Positions 41,281 through 50,931 of a DNA stretch of 64,000 bases are shown here, in pieces (positions within the stretch are counted from its first letter, which is position 1; the number at the start of each line of letters is the position of its first letter). A model generated the notes under the pieces. That model saw nothing but the letters and a program-made list of their open reading frames with translations, was not told the DNA's origin and did no database searches. Source of the DNA: Micromonospora sp. NBC_00421 (GTDB lineage: Bacteria; Actinomycetota; Actinomycetes; Mycobacteriales; Micromonosporaceae); the NCBI RefSeq assembly GCF_036017915.1, contig NZ_CP107929.1:1488001-1552000 (forward strand), given 5' to 3'. The position numbers were made by a program, and so were the translations under genes.

Positions 41281-42533
41281 GCCCCGACCGCCTCGACGGT
41301 GCCGGCACGGTCACCCGTGCCGGGCTGGCCGGCCCCGGCGTCCCCGTGACCGTCGGGAGCGGCCAGCCGGCCGTCGAGCACCGCCCGGGTGAGCCGCTCC
41401 AGGGCGGCCACCCCGACGCCGAGGCAGCGTTCGTCGACGTCGAAGGCGCCGGAGTGCAGCGGTGCGCCGCCCTGCTCGCCGGTGACGCCCAGCTTGACGT
41501 ACAGGCTGGGGCCGAGCGCGGCGAGCAGCGCGAAGTCGTCGGTGGTCAGCGGGGGTTCGGTGAGGTCGGCGAGCTCGACCACCCCGGGCAGCTCGGCGCG
41601 GGCGAGCGCCACCAGGGCCGCCGCGTTGCGGACCGGGGGCATCTCGTTGGCCCAGGTGAACCGCAGCCCGAGGTCGAGCGCGGCGGCCTGCTGCCGGGCG
41701 ATCCGCTCGATGACCTCCTTGAGCCGGGCGCGGACGGCCTCGTCGTGGGTGCGCAGCGTGCCGGTGGCCTCGGCCCGCTCGGCGACCTGGCTCTGGCTGG
41801 CCCCACCGGAGATGGTGCCGATGTTGAAGGCCACCAGCTCGTGCGGGTTGCGGGAGCGGGCCACCCCGGCGTGCAGCAGGTTGACGATGCCGGCGAGGCC
41901 GAGGATGGCGTCCCGGCCCAGGGCCGGGGTGGCGGCGTGCGCGGCCCGGCCGGTCACCTCGAAGCGGAAGGCGTCCTTGGCCGCCATCGCGGTCAGCCGG
42001 TCCACCCCGATCGTCCCCACCGGCAGGTCCGGCCAGCAGTGCAGGCCGAGGACGGCGTCGAAGCGCCTGTCGCGCAGGGCCTCGTCGGCGAGCACCGCGG
42101 CGGCGCCGGAGGTCGCGCCGAAGGGGATCTCCTCGGCCGGTTGGAACAGCACGGTCACCGAGCCCCGGGCGGGCGGGTCGGCGGCGAGCCGGGCGGCGAC
42201 ACCGGCCATCACGGTCATGTGCACGTCGTGCCCGCAGGCGTGGCAGACGCCCGGGTTGGTCGACGCCCAGGGCACCTGCTTGGCGTCCTGCACCGGATAG
42301 GCGTCCATATCGGCCCGAAGCAGCACCGAGGGTCCTTCGGTACGTCCTTCGATCTCCGCGAGCAGGCCGGTGCCGGCGACGCCGGTGCGGACCCGGGCGA
42401 TCGGCGCGAGCCGCCCGGCGAGCACGGCAGCGGTCTGCTGTTCAGTGAACCGCAGCTCGGGGTGCTGGTGGAGCTGCCGACGCAGCCGTACCAGATCGTC
42501 AACGTCCTCGTGCGCCTGCACCACGCGGTCCAC
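41277..42533 (-). CDS. M20-family amidohydrolase
   Basis: A 418-residue M20D metallopeptidase-like amidohydrolase (IAA-amino acid hydrolase/hippuricase group). LRRQLHQHPELRF, ADMDAYPVQ, VCHACGHDVHMT with the metal Cys/His, and FQPAEE with the catalytic Glu are visible. Such enzymes remove acyl or amino-acid groups from amides. It may deacylate a substrate taken up by the importer. The first gene of this minus-strand operon, it faces the divergent amidohydrolase at 42635. GTG 42533 is the longest start; GTG 42524 has better spacing to GAGGAG. The last ~35 residues are Gly/Ala-rich. Confidence 0.88.
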   Translation of the reverse strand: MDRVVQAHEDVDDLVRLRRQLHQHPELRFTEQQTAAVLAGRLAPIARVRTGVAGTGLLAEIEGRTEGPSVLLRADMDAYPVQDAKQVPWASTNPGVCHACGHDVHMTVMAGVAARLAADPPARGSVTVLFQPAEEIPFGATSGAAAVLADEALRDRRFDAVLGLHCWPDLPVGTIGVDRLTAMAAKDAFRFEVTGRAAHAATPALGRDAILGLAGIVNLLHAGVARSRNPHELVAFNIGTISGGASQSQVAERAEATGTLRTHDEAVRARLKEVIERIARQQAAALDLGLRFTWANEMPPVRNAAALVALARAELPGVVELADLTEPPLTTDDFALLAALGPSLYVKLGVTGEQGGAPLHSGAFDVDERCLGVGVAALERLTRAVLDGRLAAPDGHGDAGAGQPGTGDRAGTVEAVGA

Positions 42534-42634
42534 TCCTCGCCTGCGTCCGATAATCCGGACCTAATTGAGACAAGAACCTAAGCGAGGGGTCCTCCCGCGT
42601 CAATGGGCAGCTCAGAATCGGTTAGGGTCCGGCC
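42534..42634. promoter_or_regulatory. Divergent promoter between amidohydrolase genes
   Basis: GTCCGATAATCCGGAC at 42545-42560 is a near-palindrome, followed by CCTAATTGAGAC at 42560-42571. The second element resembles, on the other strand, the AT-rich elements at 35444 and 53514. Confidence 0.4.
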
Positions 42635-43507
42635 ATGGAACGCGCCGACGCCCACCTGCACCTGTTCGCCGACGGTTATCCCGGCCGGTACGGAAGGTCA
42701 CCGGCCGGGGGTGACGAACTCGCCGTCTACCGGACGTTGCGCCACGAACACCGCATCGCGCGGGCCCTCGTGGTCGGCTACGAGGGTGGCCCGGAGTTCA
42801 CCGGCAACAACCGGCACCTGGCCCGGCTCGCGGCGGCGCACGACTGGATCGCCCCGCTGGCGTACGTTCCGGTCACCGGCGTCGACCCCGCCGGGCTGGA
42901 CCGCTTCCGGTCGGCGGGGTTCGCCGGCATCGCGGCGTACCTGCCCGACCCGGCCGCCGCCGACACCTTCGCCGGCTGGCTGGCGCGGACCGCCGGGACG
43001 CTCAACGACACCGCGACGCTGCTCAGCCTCAACGCCCCACCCGAGGCGGCCGGACGGCTCGGCCCGGCGTTGGCCGGCCTCGACGGGTGCCCGGTGCTGT
43101 TCAGTCACCTCGGCCTGCCCGGCCGGCAGCCGACCGTCCCGGACCTTTCGGCCGCCGCCGACCGGCTCGCCCCGCTGACCGACCTGGCCCGGCTGCCCCA
43201 CGTCGGGGTCAAGGTCTCCGGCCTGTACGCCGTCAGCGACCCCGCCGAGGGCTACCCGCACGCCGCCGCCCGGCCCTTCGTCGAGACGCTGCTGCACCAC
43301 TTCGGGGCGCAACGGCTCTACTGGGGTTCCGACTTCGCCCCCAGCCTCGACCACGTGTCGTTCGCGCAGACCCTGCACCCGGTCGGGCTCGACGGGCTCT
43401 CCACCGCCGAGGCGGCCGACGTGTTCGGCGGCAACCTGCGCCGCGCGCTGCGCCGCTGGGCGGCCGGGAGCGGCCCGGGAACGACGCCGACCGGCCCGGT
43501 CGACTGA
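42635..43507 (+). CDS. Amidohydrolase-2 family hydrolase (lactonase-like)
   Basis: A 290-residue TIM-barrel amidohydrolase. The metal site begins ADAHLHLF (HxH), with FSHLGLPG near residue 152 and YWGSDFAP near 230 (final Asp). This group contains sugar lactonases (L-rhamnono- and L-fuconolactone), pyrone-dicarboxylate hydrolase and decarboxylases. In a locus with a 6-deoxysugar mutarotase and aldonate dehydratase, lactone opening is the most plausible role. ATG 42635 follows GTTAGGGTCCGGCC, a weak ribosome site. Transcription diverges from the M20 operon. Confidence 0.8.
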   Translation: MERADAHLHLFADGYPGRYGRSPAGGDELAVYRTLRHEHRIARALVVGYEGGPEFTGNNRHLARLAAAHDWIAPLAYVPVTGVDPAGLDRFRSAGFAGIAAYLPDPAAADTFAGWLARTAGTLNDTATLLSLNAPPEAAGRLGPALAGLDGCPVLFSHLGLPGRQPTVPDLSAAADRLAPLTDLARLPHVGVKVSGLYAVSDPAEGYPHAAARPFVETLLHHFGAQRLYWGSDFAPSLDHVSFAQTLHPVGLDGLSTAEAADVFGGNLRRALRRWAAGSGPGTTPTGPVD

Positions 43508-43544
43508 ATCGGCCCGACACCGTGGAGCCGTCCGGCCCGGCCGC

Positions 43545-43586
43545 CGACCGGGCCGCCCCCGTGGACCTTGTGGGGCGGCCCGGTCG
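43545..43586 (+). terminator. Hairpin after the amidohydrolase
   Basis: Perfect 15-bp arms 43545-43559 and 43572-43586 with a 12-base loop, 38 bases after the stop codon. Confidence 0.65.
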
Positions 43587-43609
43587 ACCGGTCGTCGCGG
43601 GGTGGTCAG

Positions 43610-43714
43610 GCTACGGGCGCTCCACTGCTGGTTCTGCTGACCGTTGCGGGACCAGAGGATGAGCTTGGTCCCGTTGGCGGTGGCGACGCCGCTGGCGTCG
43701 AGGCACACGGCTTC
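43610..43714 (-). pseudogene. Fragment of a ricin-type beta-trefoil (CBM13) domain
   Basis: On the minus strand, from 43714, the frame reads EAVCLDASGVATANGTKLIL, then WSRNGQQNQQW: the start of a ricin B-type carbohydrate-binding repeat ending in the QxW motif. It has no start codon, catalytic domain or further repeats, and upstream it runs straight into a fragment of an unrelated gene on the other strand. It is most likely a remnant of a secreted glycoside hydrolase. Confidence 0.6.
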
Positions 43715-43822
43715 GACCGGGTCTCGGTCAACGACATCGCCGCGGCGGCTGTCGCCGACGCCGACCGGGCATTCGCCCGACTGCGGTCCGGCGTCGACGA
43801 CACCACGCGGGACGGCCCGTAG
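43697..43822 (+). pseudogene. Fragment of a TetR-type regulator N-terminus
   Basis: In the plus frame the residues EAHGFDRVSVNDIAAAA match the first helices of TetR-family DNA-binding domains (HGFDxVTVxDIAxxA). The frame then continues into unrelated ADADRAFARLRSGVDD and stops at 43822, so the recognition helix is missing. No start codon or ribosome site is present. The fragment abuts the ricin-domain remnant at about 43700. Confidence 0.5.
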
Positions 43823-43930
43823 GGTGGTTCGGGTGGGGTGAGCCCGCGTGTCCACCAGCGACAGCCCGGGGCCCGCCGCGTTCGAGCGGGTGCGGATTCG
43901 CGGACTGCGTTAACACTTGACGTCATCGAT

Positions 43931-43942
43931 GTTAGCGATAAC
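43931..43942 (+). promoter_or_regulatory. LacI-type operator-like dyad
   Basis: GTTAGCGATAAC is a 12-bp near-palindrome (GTTA-N4-TAAC), the form used by many LacI-family repressors of glycosidase genes. It lies 48 bases before the TTG start of the GH43 gene and just after a TTGACG-like -35 at 43917. Confidence 0.55.
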
Positions 43943-43990
43943 GTACGGAGGTCAGTGCCGCACTGCCACCCGCCACCCCGAGGTGATCAG

Positions 43991-45364
43991 TTGAAGCGTC
44001 GTACCCTGCTGTCCGCCACCGGCGCCGCCGTCGCCGGGGCGACCCTGCTGCGTCCCTCGACCGCGTCTGCCGCCCCCGGCGACGGCTACGCCATGGCGTA
44101 CTTCACCGAGTCACCGAGCATGACCGCCGCCAACTACGGGCTGCACCTCGCCGTCAGCACCGACGGCCTGAACTGGACCCCGCTGAACCAGAACCGGCCC
44201 GTCGCCACCCCGACGCTGGGCAGCCGGGGCCTGCGCGACCCGTTCATCCTGCGCAAGCAGACCGGCGGGTTCGTGGTGCTCGCCACCGACCTCAACGGCA
44301 CCGACTGGAACTACCAGAGCCAGTACCTGCACGTCTGGGACTCCACCGACCTGCGCACCTTCACCGGGTACCGGCTGTTGAAGGTGCACTCCCTCGCCAC
44401 CCACGCCTGGGCCCCCGAGGCGTACTGGGACGCCGGGCGCGGGCGGTACGCGGTCGTCTACTCCGCGGTCACCGGCGGCCGCAACGTGCTGATGGTGAAC
44501 TACACCAGCGACTTCGTGACCGCGTCCGCCCCGCAGACGTTCTTCGACCCCGGCTACGACGCCATCGACGGCAGCTTCGTCAGCGTCAACGGGGTCAACT
44601 ACATGTACTTCAAGAACAACACGAACAGCACCCTGCTCGGCACCCGCTCGACCACCCTCGACCCGGGCAGCTTCAGCATCCACACCGCCGCCATCGGCCC
44701 CGGCCGGGGCGTCGAGGCACCGCAGATCGTCAAGTCCCACACCGCGGACACCTGGTACCTGTGGGGCGACACGTGGAGCCCCAACGGCCGGTTCTTCTGC
44801 TGGCAGACCACCAACGTGGCCGGCGGCGCGTGGAGCCTGCTCAACGACCGGTCGTATACCCAGCCGCTGAACTCCAAGCACCCGGGCATCACCCCGCTCA
44901 CCTCGGCCGAGGTGACCGCGCTCACCGTCGCCTGGGGTGTGCCGGCGTGGAACCGGGTGAAGTCGTACAACTTCCCGGACCGCTACGTGCGGCACGGCGA
45001 CAACGTCGGGCGGATCGACGCGTACCCCTTCGACCCTTACCAGGACCAGCTGTGGACGCTGGTGCCGGGCCTGGCCGATCCGGCCGGGGTGTCGTTCCGC
45101 TCGGTGAACTATCCGGACCGGTACCTGCGCCACTACGACTACGCGATCCGGCTGGCGGCGAACGACGGCACGAGCGCCTTCCGGGCCGACGCGACGTTCC
45201 ACCGGACGGCCGGCTTCGCCGACGCGTCCTGGACATCGTTCCGCTCGTACAACTTCCCGGATCGCTACCTGCGCCACTACGACTACCTGCTGCGCATCGA
45301 CCCGATCACGAGCGGCTCGCCGGCCACCGACAAGCAGGACGCCACGTTCCGGATCGGATACTGA
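43991..45364 (+). CDS. Secreted GH43-type arabinosidase with AbfB (CBM42) domain
   Basis: A 457-residue exported enzyme. KRRTLLSATGAAVAGATLL is a twin-arginine signal. Residues ~30-320 form a five-bladed beta-propeller of the GH43 kind: RGLRDPFILRK holds the catalytic Asp, HAWAPEAYWDAG follows, and GRGVEAPQIVK probably carries the acid. The C-terminal ~135 residues contain three repeats, SYNFPDRYVRH, SVNYPDRYLRHYDY and SYNFPDRYLRHYDY, the beta-trefoil AbfB domain that binds arabinofuranose side chains. The likely substrate is arabinoxylan or arabinan. TTG 43991 follows GAGGTGA. A LacI-type operator upstream suggests sugar-responsive repression. Confidence 0.88.
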   Translation: MKRRTLLSATGAAVAGATLLRPSTASAAPGDGYAMAYFTESPSMTAANYGLHLAVSTDGLNWTPLNQNRPVATPTLGSRGLRDPFILRKQTGGFVVLATDLNGTDWNYQSQYLHVWDSTDLRTFTGYRLLKVHSLATHAWAPEAYWDAGRGRYAVVYSAVTGGRNVLMVNYTSDFVTASAPQTFFDPGYDAIDGSFVSVNGVNYMYFKNNTNSTLLGTRSTTLDPGSFSIHTAAIGPGRGVEAPQIVKSHTADTWYLWGDTWSPNGRFFCWQTTNVAGGAWSLLNDRSYTQPLNSKHPGITPLTSAEVTALTVAWGVPAWNRVKSYNFPDRYVRHGDNVGRIDAYPFDPYQDQLWTLVPGLADPAGVSFRSVNYPDRYLRHYDYAIRLAANDGTSAFRADATFHRTAGFADASWTSFRSYNFPDRYLRHYDYLLRIDPITSGSPATDKQDATFRIGY

Positions 45365-45456
45365 CAGCCGACGGAACCGACGGGCCGAGGAGGCAGCGGC
45401 GCGCCGGCCGGCGGACCACGCGGGCGCCGGGACCGCCGCCCCTCTATCCTGGCGCG

Positions 45457-46401
45457 ATGCCGTACGCCGATCTCCGTGTCGCGCAGTGGAACGACCGCTC
45501 CGACGAGGCCGCCGAGCGGCTGGCCCGGGAGATCGCCGCCCGGCACGACCTGACCCTGGTGGGCCTGCGGGACAACGGCTACGCGGGACGGTCGCACCGG
45601 ACGGCGCTGTTCGACCGGGGCGGACTGCGGTTCGCGCTGGTGCCCGGCGGGCGGCCGACGCTCGGCTACGACGCGGCCCGGTTGAACCCCGACGCCGGCC
45701 AGCTGGCCAGCTACGCCGACAGCGCCGAGGAGTACGGCCTGCCACCGCTGGCCGCGCACGTCGACGCGCTGACCTCGCCGGTGCGCGCCGTCGACCTGCC
45801 GGCGATGCTGGTCGCGGTGGAGGCTTGCGAACCCGGCGGGCTCCCGCTGCCCCCGGACGACCCGCGGGTCCGCGAACTCGTCGCGTCGATCGGCCACCGG
45901 GGGGACGGGGCCACCACGGTGCGCTCGGCCGACGGGCTGACCGTCGAACTCGACCGTACCGGCCGGGTGACCCGGGCCTGGGCGGTCGAGGAGGCCGACT
46001 ACGACGAGGCGGTGGCCGCCCTCGCCGGCCTCGGCCTGCGGACCGCCACCCCGGACGAGTGGGAGTGGGCCTGCGGCGCCGGCGCGACCACACTGTTCCG
46101 CTGGGGCGACGACACCCCCGCCGACGGCTACCCGGACGAGTACCCGGACGGGGTGCACCGGACGCCGAACCTGTGGGGGCTGGCCATCGGGCAGGATCCC
46201 TACCGGTACGAGGTGACGACCGAGCCGACAGTGGTGTGCGGCGGCGACGGCGGTGTCACCGCCTGCGGCGGCAGCGGTTTCTTCCTGGGCTGGCTCACCC
46301 TCGCGACCGCCTACCGCGACGGGGACTTCGGCCGGTGGCTCGCCTCCGACGACGGGTACGCCGACGAGATCCTGACCCGCCCCGTGATCAGCCTGGACTG
46401 A
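45457..46401 (+). CDS. Hypothetical protein with FGE/sulfatase-modifying-like C-terminus
   Basis: A 314-residue cytoplasmic protein. The C-terminal ~130 residues carry TPDEWEWACGAGATTLFRWGDD, like the core of formylglycine-generating/EgtB-type domains (usually ATEAEWEYAARGG...WGD), and end GGSGFFLGWLTLATAYR. The cysteines of FGE catalysis are not in the expected places. The N-terminal half (residues 1-150) has the look of a separate alpha/beta domain I do not recognise. ATG 45457 is used; the longer frame overlaps the GH43 gene. It is convergent with the RamB-like regulator. No function is proposed. Confidence 0.65.
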   Translation: MPYADLRVAQWNDRSDEAAERLAREIAARHDLTLVGLRDNGYAGRSHRTALFDRGGLRFALVPGGRPTLGYDAARLNPDAGQLASYADSAEEYGLPPLAAHVDALTSPVRAVDLPAMLVAVEACEPGGLPLPPDDPRVRELVASIGHRGDGATTVRSADGLTVELDRTGRVTRAWAVEEADYDEAVAALAGLGLRTATPDEWEWACGAGATTLFRWGDDTPADGYPDEYPDGVHRTPNLWGLAIGQDPYRYEVTTEPTVVCGGDGGVTACGGSGFFLGWLTLATAYRDGDFGRWLASDDGYADEILTRPVISLD

Positions 46402-46418
46402 CCGGTCGGGCCGGTCAG
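46398..46418. terminator. Short bidirectional hairpin overlapping both stops
   Basis: CTGACCGG and CCGGTCAG (8 bp) around TCGGG span the ends of two convergent genes, whose stop codons lie within 12 bases of each other. Confidence 0.55.
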
Positions 46419-47803
46419 CCCTTCAGCGGGTACGGGATGAAGGTGCTGCGGTTCTCGTCCAGGTCGAGCCGCCCGCTGATCGGGGCGGCGGCCCGCTGCG
46501 GGCAGGTCATCCGCTCGCAGGTCTTGCAGCCGGGGCCGATCGACGTGACGGCGTCGGTCGCGTACAGGTCGATCCCCGTGGAGTAGACCAGCCGGTCGGC
46601 GTGCCGGGTCTCGCAGCCGAGCCCGATCGCGTAGACCTTGCCGGGTTGGTTGTAGCCGCCGTGGTGCCGGGTGATGGTGCGGGCAATCCACAGGTAGCGC
46701 TGCCCGTCGGGCATCGCGGCCACCTGCACCACCACCCGGCCGGGCGCGCTGAACGCCTCGTAGACGTTCCACAGCGGACAGGTGCCGCCGGTCAGCGAGA
46801 ACGGGAAGCCGGTGGCGGACTGGCGTTTCGACATGTTGCCGGCCCGGTCGACCCGGACGAACGAGAACGGCACCCCGCGCGCCCGGGGTCGTTGCAGCGT
46901 GCTGAGCCGGTGGCAGACCGTCTCCCAGCCCATGGTGAAATGCTGGGTGAGTAGCTCGATGTCGTACCGGTGCTGCTCGGCGGCCGCCAGGAAGGGCTCG
47001 TAGGGCAGGATCAGCGCGGCGGCGAAGTAGTTGGCCAGGCCGACCCGGGTGAGGATCTGGGTCTGCGGGTCGTCGAACCGTTCCTCCTCCACGATCTCGT
47101 CGATCACGTCGGCGTACTCCAGCAGGGCGATCTGCGCCGCCATCCGCATGGCCTCCTGCCCGGCCCGCAGCGACGTCGACAGGTGCAGGGTGCGGGTCTG
47201 CGGCCGGTAACGGTGCAGCTCGTCGCCGAGCAGGGTGGCGTCGTCGCGGCGGACCTGCACGCCGTGCCGCTGGGCGAGCCGGTCCTGCAACGTGGAGCGG
47301 ACCTCACCCCGGCGCATCCCGATCGTCGCCGCCAACCGCTCCGCCGCCTCGTCCAGATCCGGCACGTAGTTCTGCCGGCGGTAGAAGAACTCGGTCACCC
47401 GGTCGTGCGGGCTGCGCCCGACCGTGTCCCGGTCGCCCAGCAGCTCGGCGAGCTGCTCGTCGGCCTGCCGGTAGCGGCGGTGCAGGTCGAGCACGGCCTC
47501 CGCGACCTCGGGCAGCCGGGTGGCGAGTTCGGTGAGGTCGGCGACGCCCGGTCGGCCGGGCAACGCCTCACGTAACCCGGCGACCAGCCGTGGGGTGTCC
47601 CGGGGGGCGAACACTGTCGGGTCGACGCCGAACACCTCGGTGATGCGCATGAGCACCGGCACGGTCAGCGGACGCGTGTCGTGCTCGATCTGGTTGAGGT
47701 AGCTGGGCGAGATGTTGAGCAGTCGGGCCAGCCGGGACTGGCTCAGCGCGCGGTCCTCACGCATCCGGCGCAGCCGGGCACCCGCGAAGGTCTTGTTCGT
47801 CAC
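46415..47803 (-). CDS. ramB: RamB-like XRE/ScfR regulator of the glyoxylate shunt
   Basis: A 462-residue regulator. Residues ~5-60 form an XRE helix-turn-helix (LSQSRLARLLNISPSYLNQIEHDTRPL). The middle carries the IrrE/ImmA-like region with conserved helices, and the C-terminal ~100 residues contain a cysteine group (GPGCKTCERMTCPQR) of the DUF2083/ScfR type. This is the RamB family, which in corynebacteria and mycobacteria controls isocitrate lyase and acetate genes. Here it is divergent from isocitrate lyase and malate synthase, which supports that role. GTG 47803 follows GGGAGGTGAGC. Confidence 0.9.
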   Translation of the reverse strand: MTNKTFAGARLRRMREDRALSQSRLARLLNISPSYLNQIEHDTRPLTVPVLMRITEVFGVDPTVFAPRDTPRLVAGLREALPGRPGVADLTELATRLPEVAEAVLDLHRRYRQADEQLAELLGDRDTVGRSPHDRVTEFFYRRQNYVPDLDEAAERLAATIGMRRGEVRSTLQDRLAQRHGVQVRRDDATLLGDELHRYRPQTRTLHLSTSLRAGQEAMRMAAQIALLEYADVIDEIVEEERFDDPQTQILTRVGLANYFAAALILPYEPFLAAAEQHRYDIELLTQHFTMGWETVCHRLSTLQRPRARGVPFSFVRVDRAGNMSKRQSATGFPFSLTGGTCPLWNVYEAFSAPGRVVVQVAAMPDGQRYLWIARTITRHHGGYNQPGKVYAIGLGCETRHADRLVYSTGIDLYATDAVTSIGPGCKTCERMTCPQRAAAPISGRLDLDENRSTFIPYPLKG

Positions 47804-47869
47804 GCTCACCTCCCCGCTGCTCTTTCGGCAGCCCAGCACCCTTGGCAGAGTGCGAATATACCTGTTCGC

Positions 47870-47903
47870 AACTTCGCAGAACCGGGTGTGAACTTCTCAG
47901 AAC
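47870..47903. promoter_or_regulatory. Two direct repeats, candidate RamB sites
   Basis: AACTTCGCAGAAC at 47870-47882 and AACTTCTCAGAAC at 47891-47903 differ at one base and start 21 bases apart, two helical turns. They resemble the AACTTTGCAA-type RamB sites of corynebacteria as I recall them. TGCGAA (47851-47856) and TTCGCA (47865-47870) add a dyad next to them. Confidence 0.65.
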
Positions 47904-48041
47904 TTGGCTTCTTCCGTCCCTCGACCACGCCCTGGACACCGTGTGACCGTGGGTGACACGCCGGCCGGGCGACGCGTTCGGCGACGCCGGGCGGCACGAC
48001 GAATCCGGTGCCGGCGGCACGACATCCGAGGAGACGAGATC

Positions 48042-49313
48042 ATGCAGAACGCCGTGGAGCGGTTGCGTACCGAGTGGGAGACCGACCCGCGCTGGCGGGG
48101 AGTGCGCCGCAGCTACCGCGCCGAGGACGTGGTCCGGCTGCGCGGCGCCGTCCAGGAGGAGCACACCCTGGCCCGGCGCGGGGCGGAGCGGCTGTGGCAG
48201 CTGCTGCACACCGAGGACTACGTCCACGCCCTGGGCGCGCTCACCGGCAACCAGGCCGTGCAGATGGTCCGGGCCGGACTCAAGGCGATCTACCTGTCCG
48301 GCTGGCAGGTGGCCGCGGACGCCAACCTCGCCGGACACACCTACCCCGACCAGAGTCTCTACCCGGCCAACTCGGTGCCCGCCGTGGTGCGCCGGATCAA
48401 CAACGCGCTGCTGCGCGCCGGCCAGATCACCACCGCCGAGGGCGACGGCGGCGGGACCGACTGGCTGGCACCGATCGTCGCCGACGCCGAGGCCGGCTTC
48501 GGCGGACCGCTCAACGCCTACGAGCTGATGACCGCGATGATCGGGGCCGGTGCGGCGGGCGTGCACTGGGAGGACCAGCTCGCCGCGGAGAAGAAGTGCG
48601 GCCACCTCGGCGGCAAGGTGCTCGTCCCCACCGGGGCGCACGTCCGCACCCTGGAGGCGGCCCGGCTCGCCGCGGACGTCGCCGGGGTGCCGTCGGTGGT
48701 GATCGCCCGCACCGACGCGCAGGCCGCCACCCTGCTCACCACCGACGTGGACGAGCGGGACCGGCCGTTCGTCACCGGCGAGCGGACCGCCGAGGGCTTC
48801 TACCGGGTGCGCAACGGCATCGACCCGTGCATCGCCCGGGGCCTGGCCTACGCCCCGCACGCCGACCTGCTCTGGATGGAGACCTCCACCCCCGACCTGG
48901 AGGTCGCCCGCCGCTTCGCCGAGGCGATCAAGTCCGAGTACCCGGACCAACTCCTCGCCTACAACTGCTCGCCGTCGTTCAACTGGCGCAAGCACCTCGA
49001 CGATGCCACCATCGCGAAGTTCCAGCGGGAACTCGGTCACCTGGGCTACCGGTTCCAGTTCATCACCCTGGCCGGCTTCCACGCCCTCAACTACTCGATG
49101 TTCGACCTGGCCCGGGGCTACGCCGCCGACGGCATGCCCGCCTACGTGGCGTTGCAGGAGCGGGAGTTCGCCGCCGAGCCGGCCGGCTACACCGCGGTCA
49201 AGCACCAGCGCGAGGTCGGCACCGGCTACTTCGACCTGATCAGCACCGTGCTCAACCCGGCGGCCGAGACCACCGCCCTGCGCGGCTCCACCGAAGAGGA
49301 GCAGTTCGCATGA
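48042..49313 (+). CDS. aceA: Isocitrate lyase
   Basis: A 423-residue isocitrate lyase, first enzyme of the glyoxylate shunt, splitting isocitrate to succinate and glyoxylate. The signature KKCGH with the catalytic Cys is at residue ~185, preceded by [21 protein letters not shown] and [13 protein letters not shown] are the conserved N-terminal blocks, and [10 protein letters not shown] is the substrate loop. Length fits the short bacterial (AceA/Icl1) form. ATG 48042 follows GAGGAGAC. It overlaps the malate synthase gene by four bases. Confidence 0.97.
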   Translation: MQNAVERLRTEWETDPRWRGVRRSYRAEDVVRLRGAVQEEHTLARRGAERLWQLLHTEDYVHALGALTGNQAVQMVRAGLKAIYLSGWQVAADANLAGHTYPDQSLYPANSVPAVVRRINNALLRAGQITTAEGDGGGTDWLAPIVADAEAGFGGPLNAYELMTAMIGAGAAGVHWEDQLAAEKKCGHLGGKVLVPTGAHVRTLEAARLAADVAGVPSVVIARTDAQAATLLTTDVDERDRPFVTGERTAEGFYRVRNGIDPCIARGLAYAPHADLLWMETSTPDLEVARRFAEAIKSEYPDQLLAYNCSPSFNWRKHLDDATIAKFQRELGHLGYRFQFITLAGFHALNYSMFDLARGYAADGMPAYVALQEREFAAEPAGYTAVKHQREVGTGYFDLISTVLNPAAETTALRGSTEEEQFA

Positions 49314-50920
49314 GATACGAGATCGTCGGCCCGCTGGCCGACCGGTTCGACGAGGTCCTCACCGCCGACGCGCTGGAGTTCCTGGTCGCGCTGGACAGCG
49401 AGTTCGCCGCCCGTCGGGTGGCCCTGCTGGACACCCGCCGGGCCCGCCGGGACCGCTACGCCACCGGTCAGTTCCCCGATTTCCTGCCGGAGACCGCCGC
49501 GATCCGCGCCGACCCGGGCTGGCGGGTGGCCCCGCCCGCACCCGGCCTGGTCGACAGGCGGGTCGAGATCACCGGACCGACCGACCGCCGGATGACTGTC
49601 AACGCGCTCAACTCCGGGGCGAAGGTGTGGCTCGCCGACTTCGAGGACGCCACCGCGCCGACCTGGCACAACGTCGTCTCCGGCCAGCTCAACCTGATCG
49701 ACGCCCTGGACCGGCGGATCGACTTCACCGACCCCCGTGGCAAGCGGTACGTCCTCGGCGAGGAACTGGCCACCATCGTCGTCCGTCCGCGCGGCTGGCA
49801 CCTGGTGGAGAAGGGGATCGTGGTCGACGGGCGGCCCATCTCGGCCAGCCTGGTCGACTTCGGGCTCCACCTGTTCCACTGCGCCCGGCGGCAGCTCGAC
49901 GCGGGTGCCGGGCCGTACTTCTACCTGCCGAAGCTGGAGAGCCACCGGGAGGCACGGCTGTGGAACGACGTCTTCGTCTTCGCCCAGCAACGCCTCGGCC
50001 TGCCCCGGGGCACCATCCGGGCCACCACGCTGATCGAGACGATCACCGCCGCCTTCGAGATGGAGGAGATCCTCTACGAGCTGCGCGAGCACTCGGCGGG
50101 GCTGAACGCGGGCCGGTGGGACTACATCTTCAGCGTGATCAAGAACTTCGGGCAGTGGCCGGACTTCGTCCTGCCGGACCGCTCCGAGGTGACCATGACG
50201 GTGCCGTTCATGCGCGCGTACACCGAGCTGCTGGTGGCCACCTGCCACCGGCGGGGAGCGCACGCGATCGGCGGGATGGCCGCCGTCATCCCGAACCGGG
50301 ATCCACAGGTCAACGAGGTCGCCCTCGGCCGGGTGCGGGCGGACAAGCGGCGGGAGGCCGGTGACGGGTTCGACGGTTCGTGGGTGGCCCACCCGGGCCT
50401 GGTGGACACCTGCCGGGAGGAGTTCGACGCGGTGCTGGGCGACCGTCCCCACCAGCTCGACCGGCTGCGGGACGACGTCACCGTGACCGCCGCCGACCTG
50501 CTCGCCGTGGACAAGACCCCCGGCCGGGTCACCGCCGCCGGGCTACGGGCCAACATCGCGGTCGCGGTGCGCTACCTCGACGCGTGGCTCGGCGGCACCG
50601 GCGCGGTGGCCCTGTCGAACCTGATGGAGGACGCCGCCACCGCCGAGATCGCCCGCTGCCAGGTCTGGCAGTGGCGGCACCACGGCACCCCGCTGGCCGA
50701 CGGCGGCTGCGTGACCGACGACCTGGTCCGGTCGATCCTCGCCGAGGAGTTGGCCGCCCTGGTGAGCGGGCGCGCGGGCACCGACCGGGACCGCGCCGTG
50801 CGGGCCGCCCGGATCGTCGAGGACACCGCCCTCGGCGAGGACCTGCCGGCCTTCTTCACCACCGGCGCGTACGCCCGGCACCTCGATCCGACCCGCCGGC
50901 GCGACCTGCCGGTCCGCTGA
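49310..50920 (+). CDS. aceB: Malate synthase A
   Basis: A 536-residue malate synthase of the A type, joining glyoxylate and acetyl-Co[30 protein letters not shown] (catalytic Arg region), [17 protein letters not shown] and ALNSGAK are family blocks. [15 protein letters not shown] and MGGMA-like [11 protein letters not shown] surround the Mg site, and the catalytic Asp lies in [13 protein letters not shown]. The ATG overlaps the isocitrate lyase stop, so the two enzymes of the bypass are coupled. A hairpin follows the stop. Confidence 0.96.
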   Translation: MRYEIVGPLADRFDEVLTADALEFLVALDSEFAARRVALLDTRRARRDRYATGQFPDFLPETAAIRADPGWRVAPPAPGLVDRRVEITGPTDRRMTVNALNSGAKVWLADFEDATAPTWHNVVSGQLNLIDALDRRIDFTDPRGKRYVLGEELATIVVRPRGWHLVEKGIVVDGRPISASLVDFGLHLFHCARRQLDAGAGPYFYLPKLESHREARLWNDVFVFAQQRLGLPRGTIRATTLIETITAAFEMEEILYELREHSAGLNAGRWDYIFSVIKNFGQWPDFVLPDRSEVTMTVPFMRAYTELLVATCHRRGAHAIGGMAAVIPNRDPQVNEVALGRVRADKRREAGDGFDGSWVAHPGLVDTCREEFDAVLGDRPHQLDRLRDDVTVTAADLLAVDKTPGRVTAAGLRANIAVAVRYLDAWLGGTGAVALSNLMEDAATAEIARCQVWQWRHHGTPLADGGCVTDDLVRSILAEELAALVSGRAGTDRDRAVRAARIVEDTALGEDLPAFFTTGAYARHLDPTRRRDLPVR

Positions 50921-50931
50921 GGCGGAGACCG

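Noticed and set aside
43838..43990. N-terminal extension of the GH43 protein
   Set aside because: It would place ~50 polar residues before a clear twin-arginine signal; TTG 43991 with GAGGTGA upstream gives a proper signal peptide at the N-terminus.
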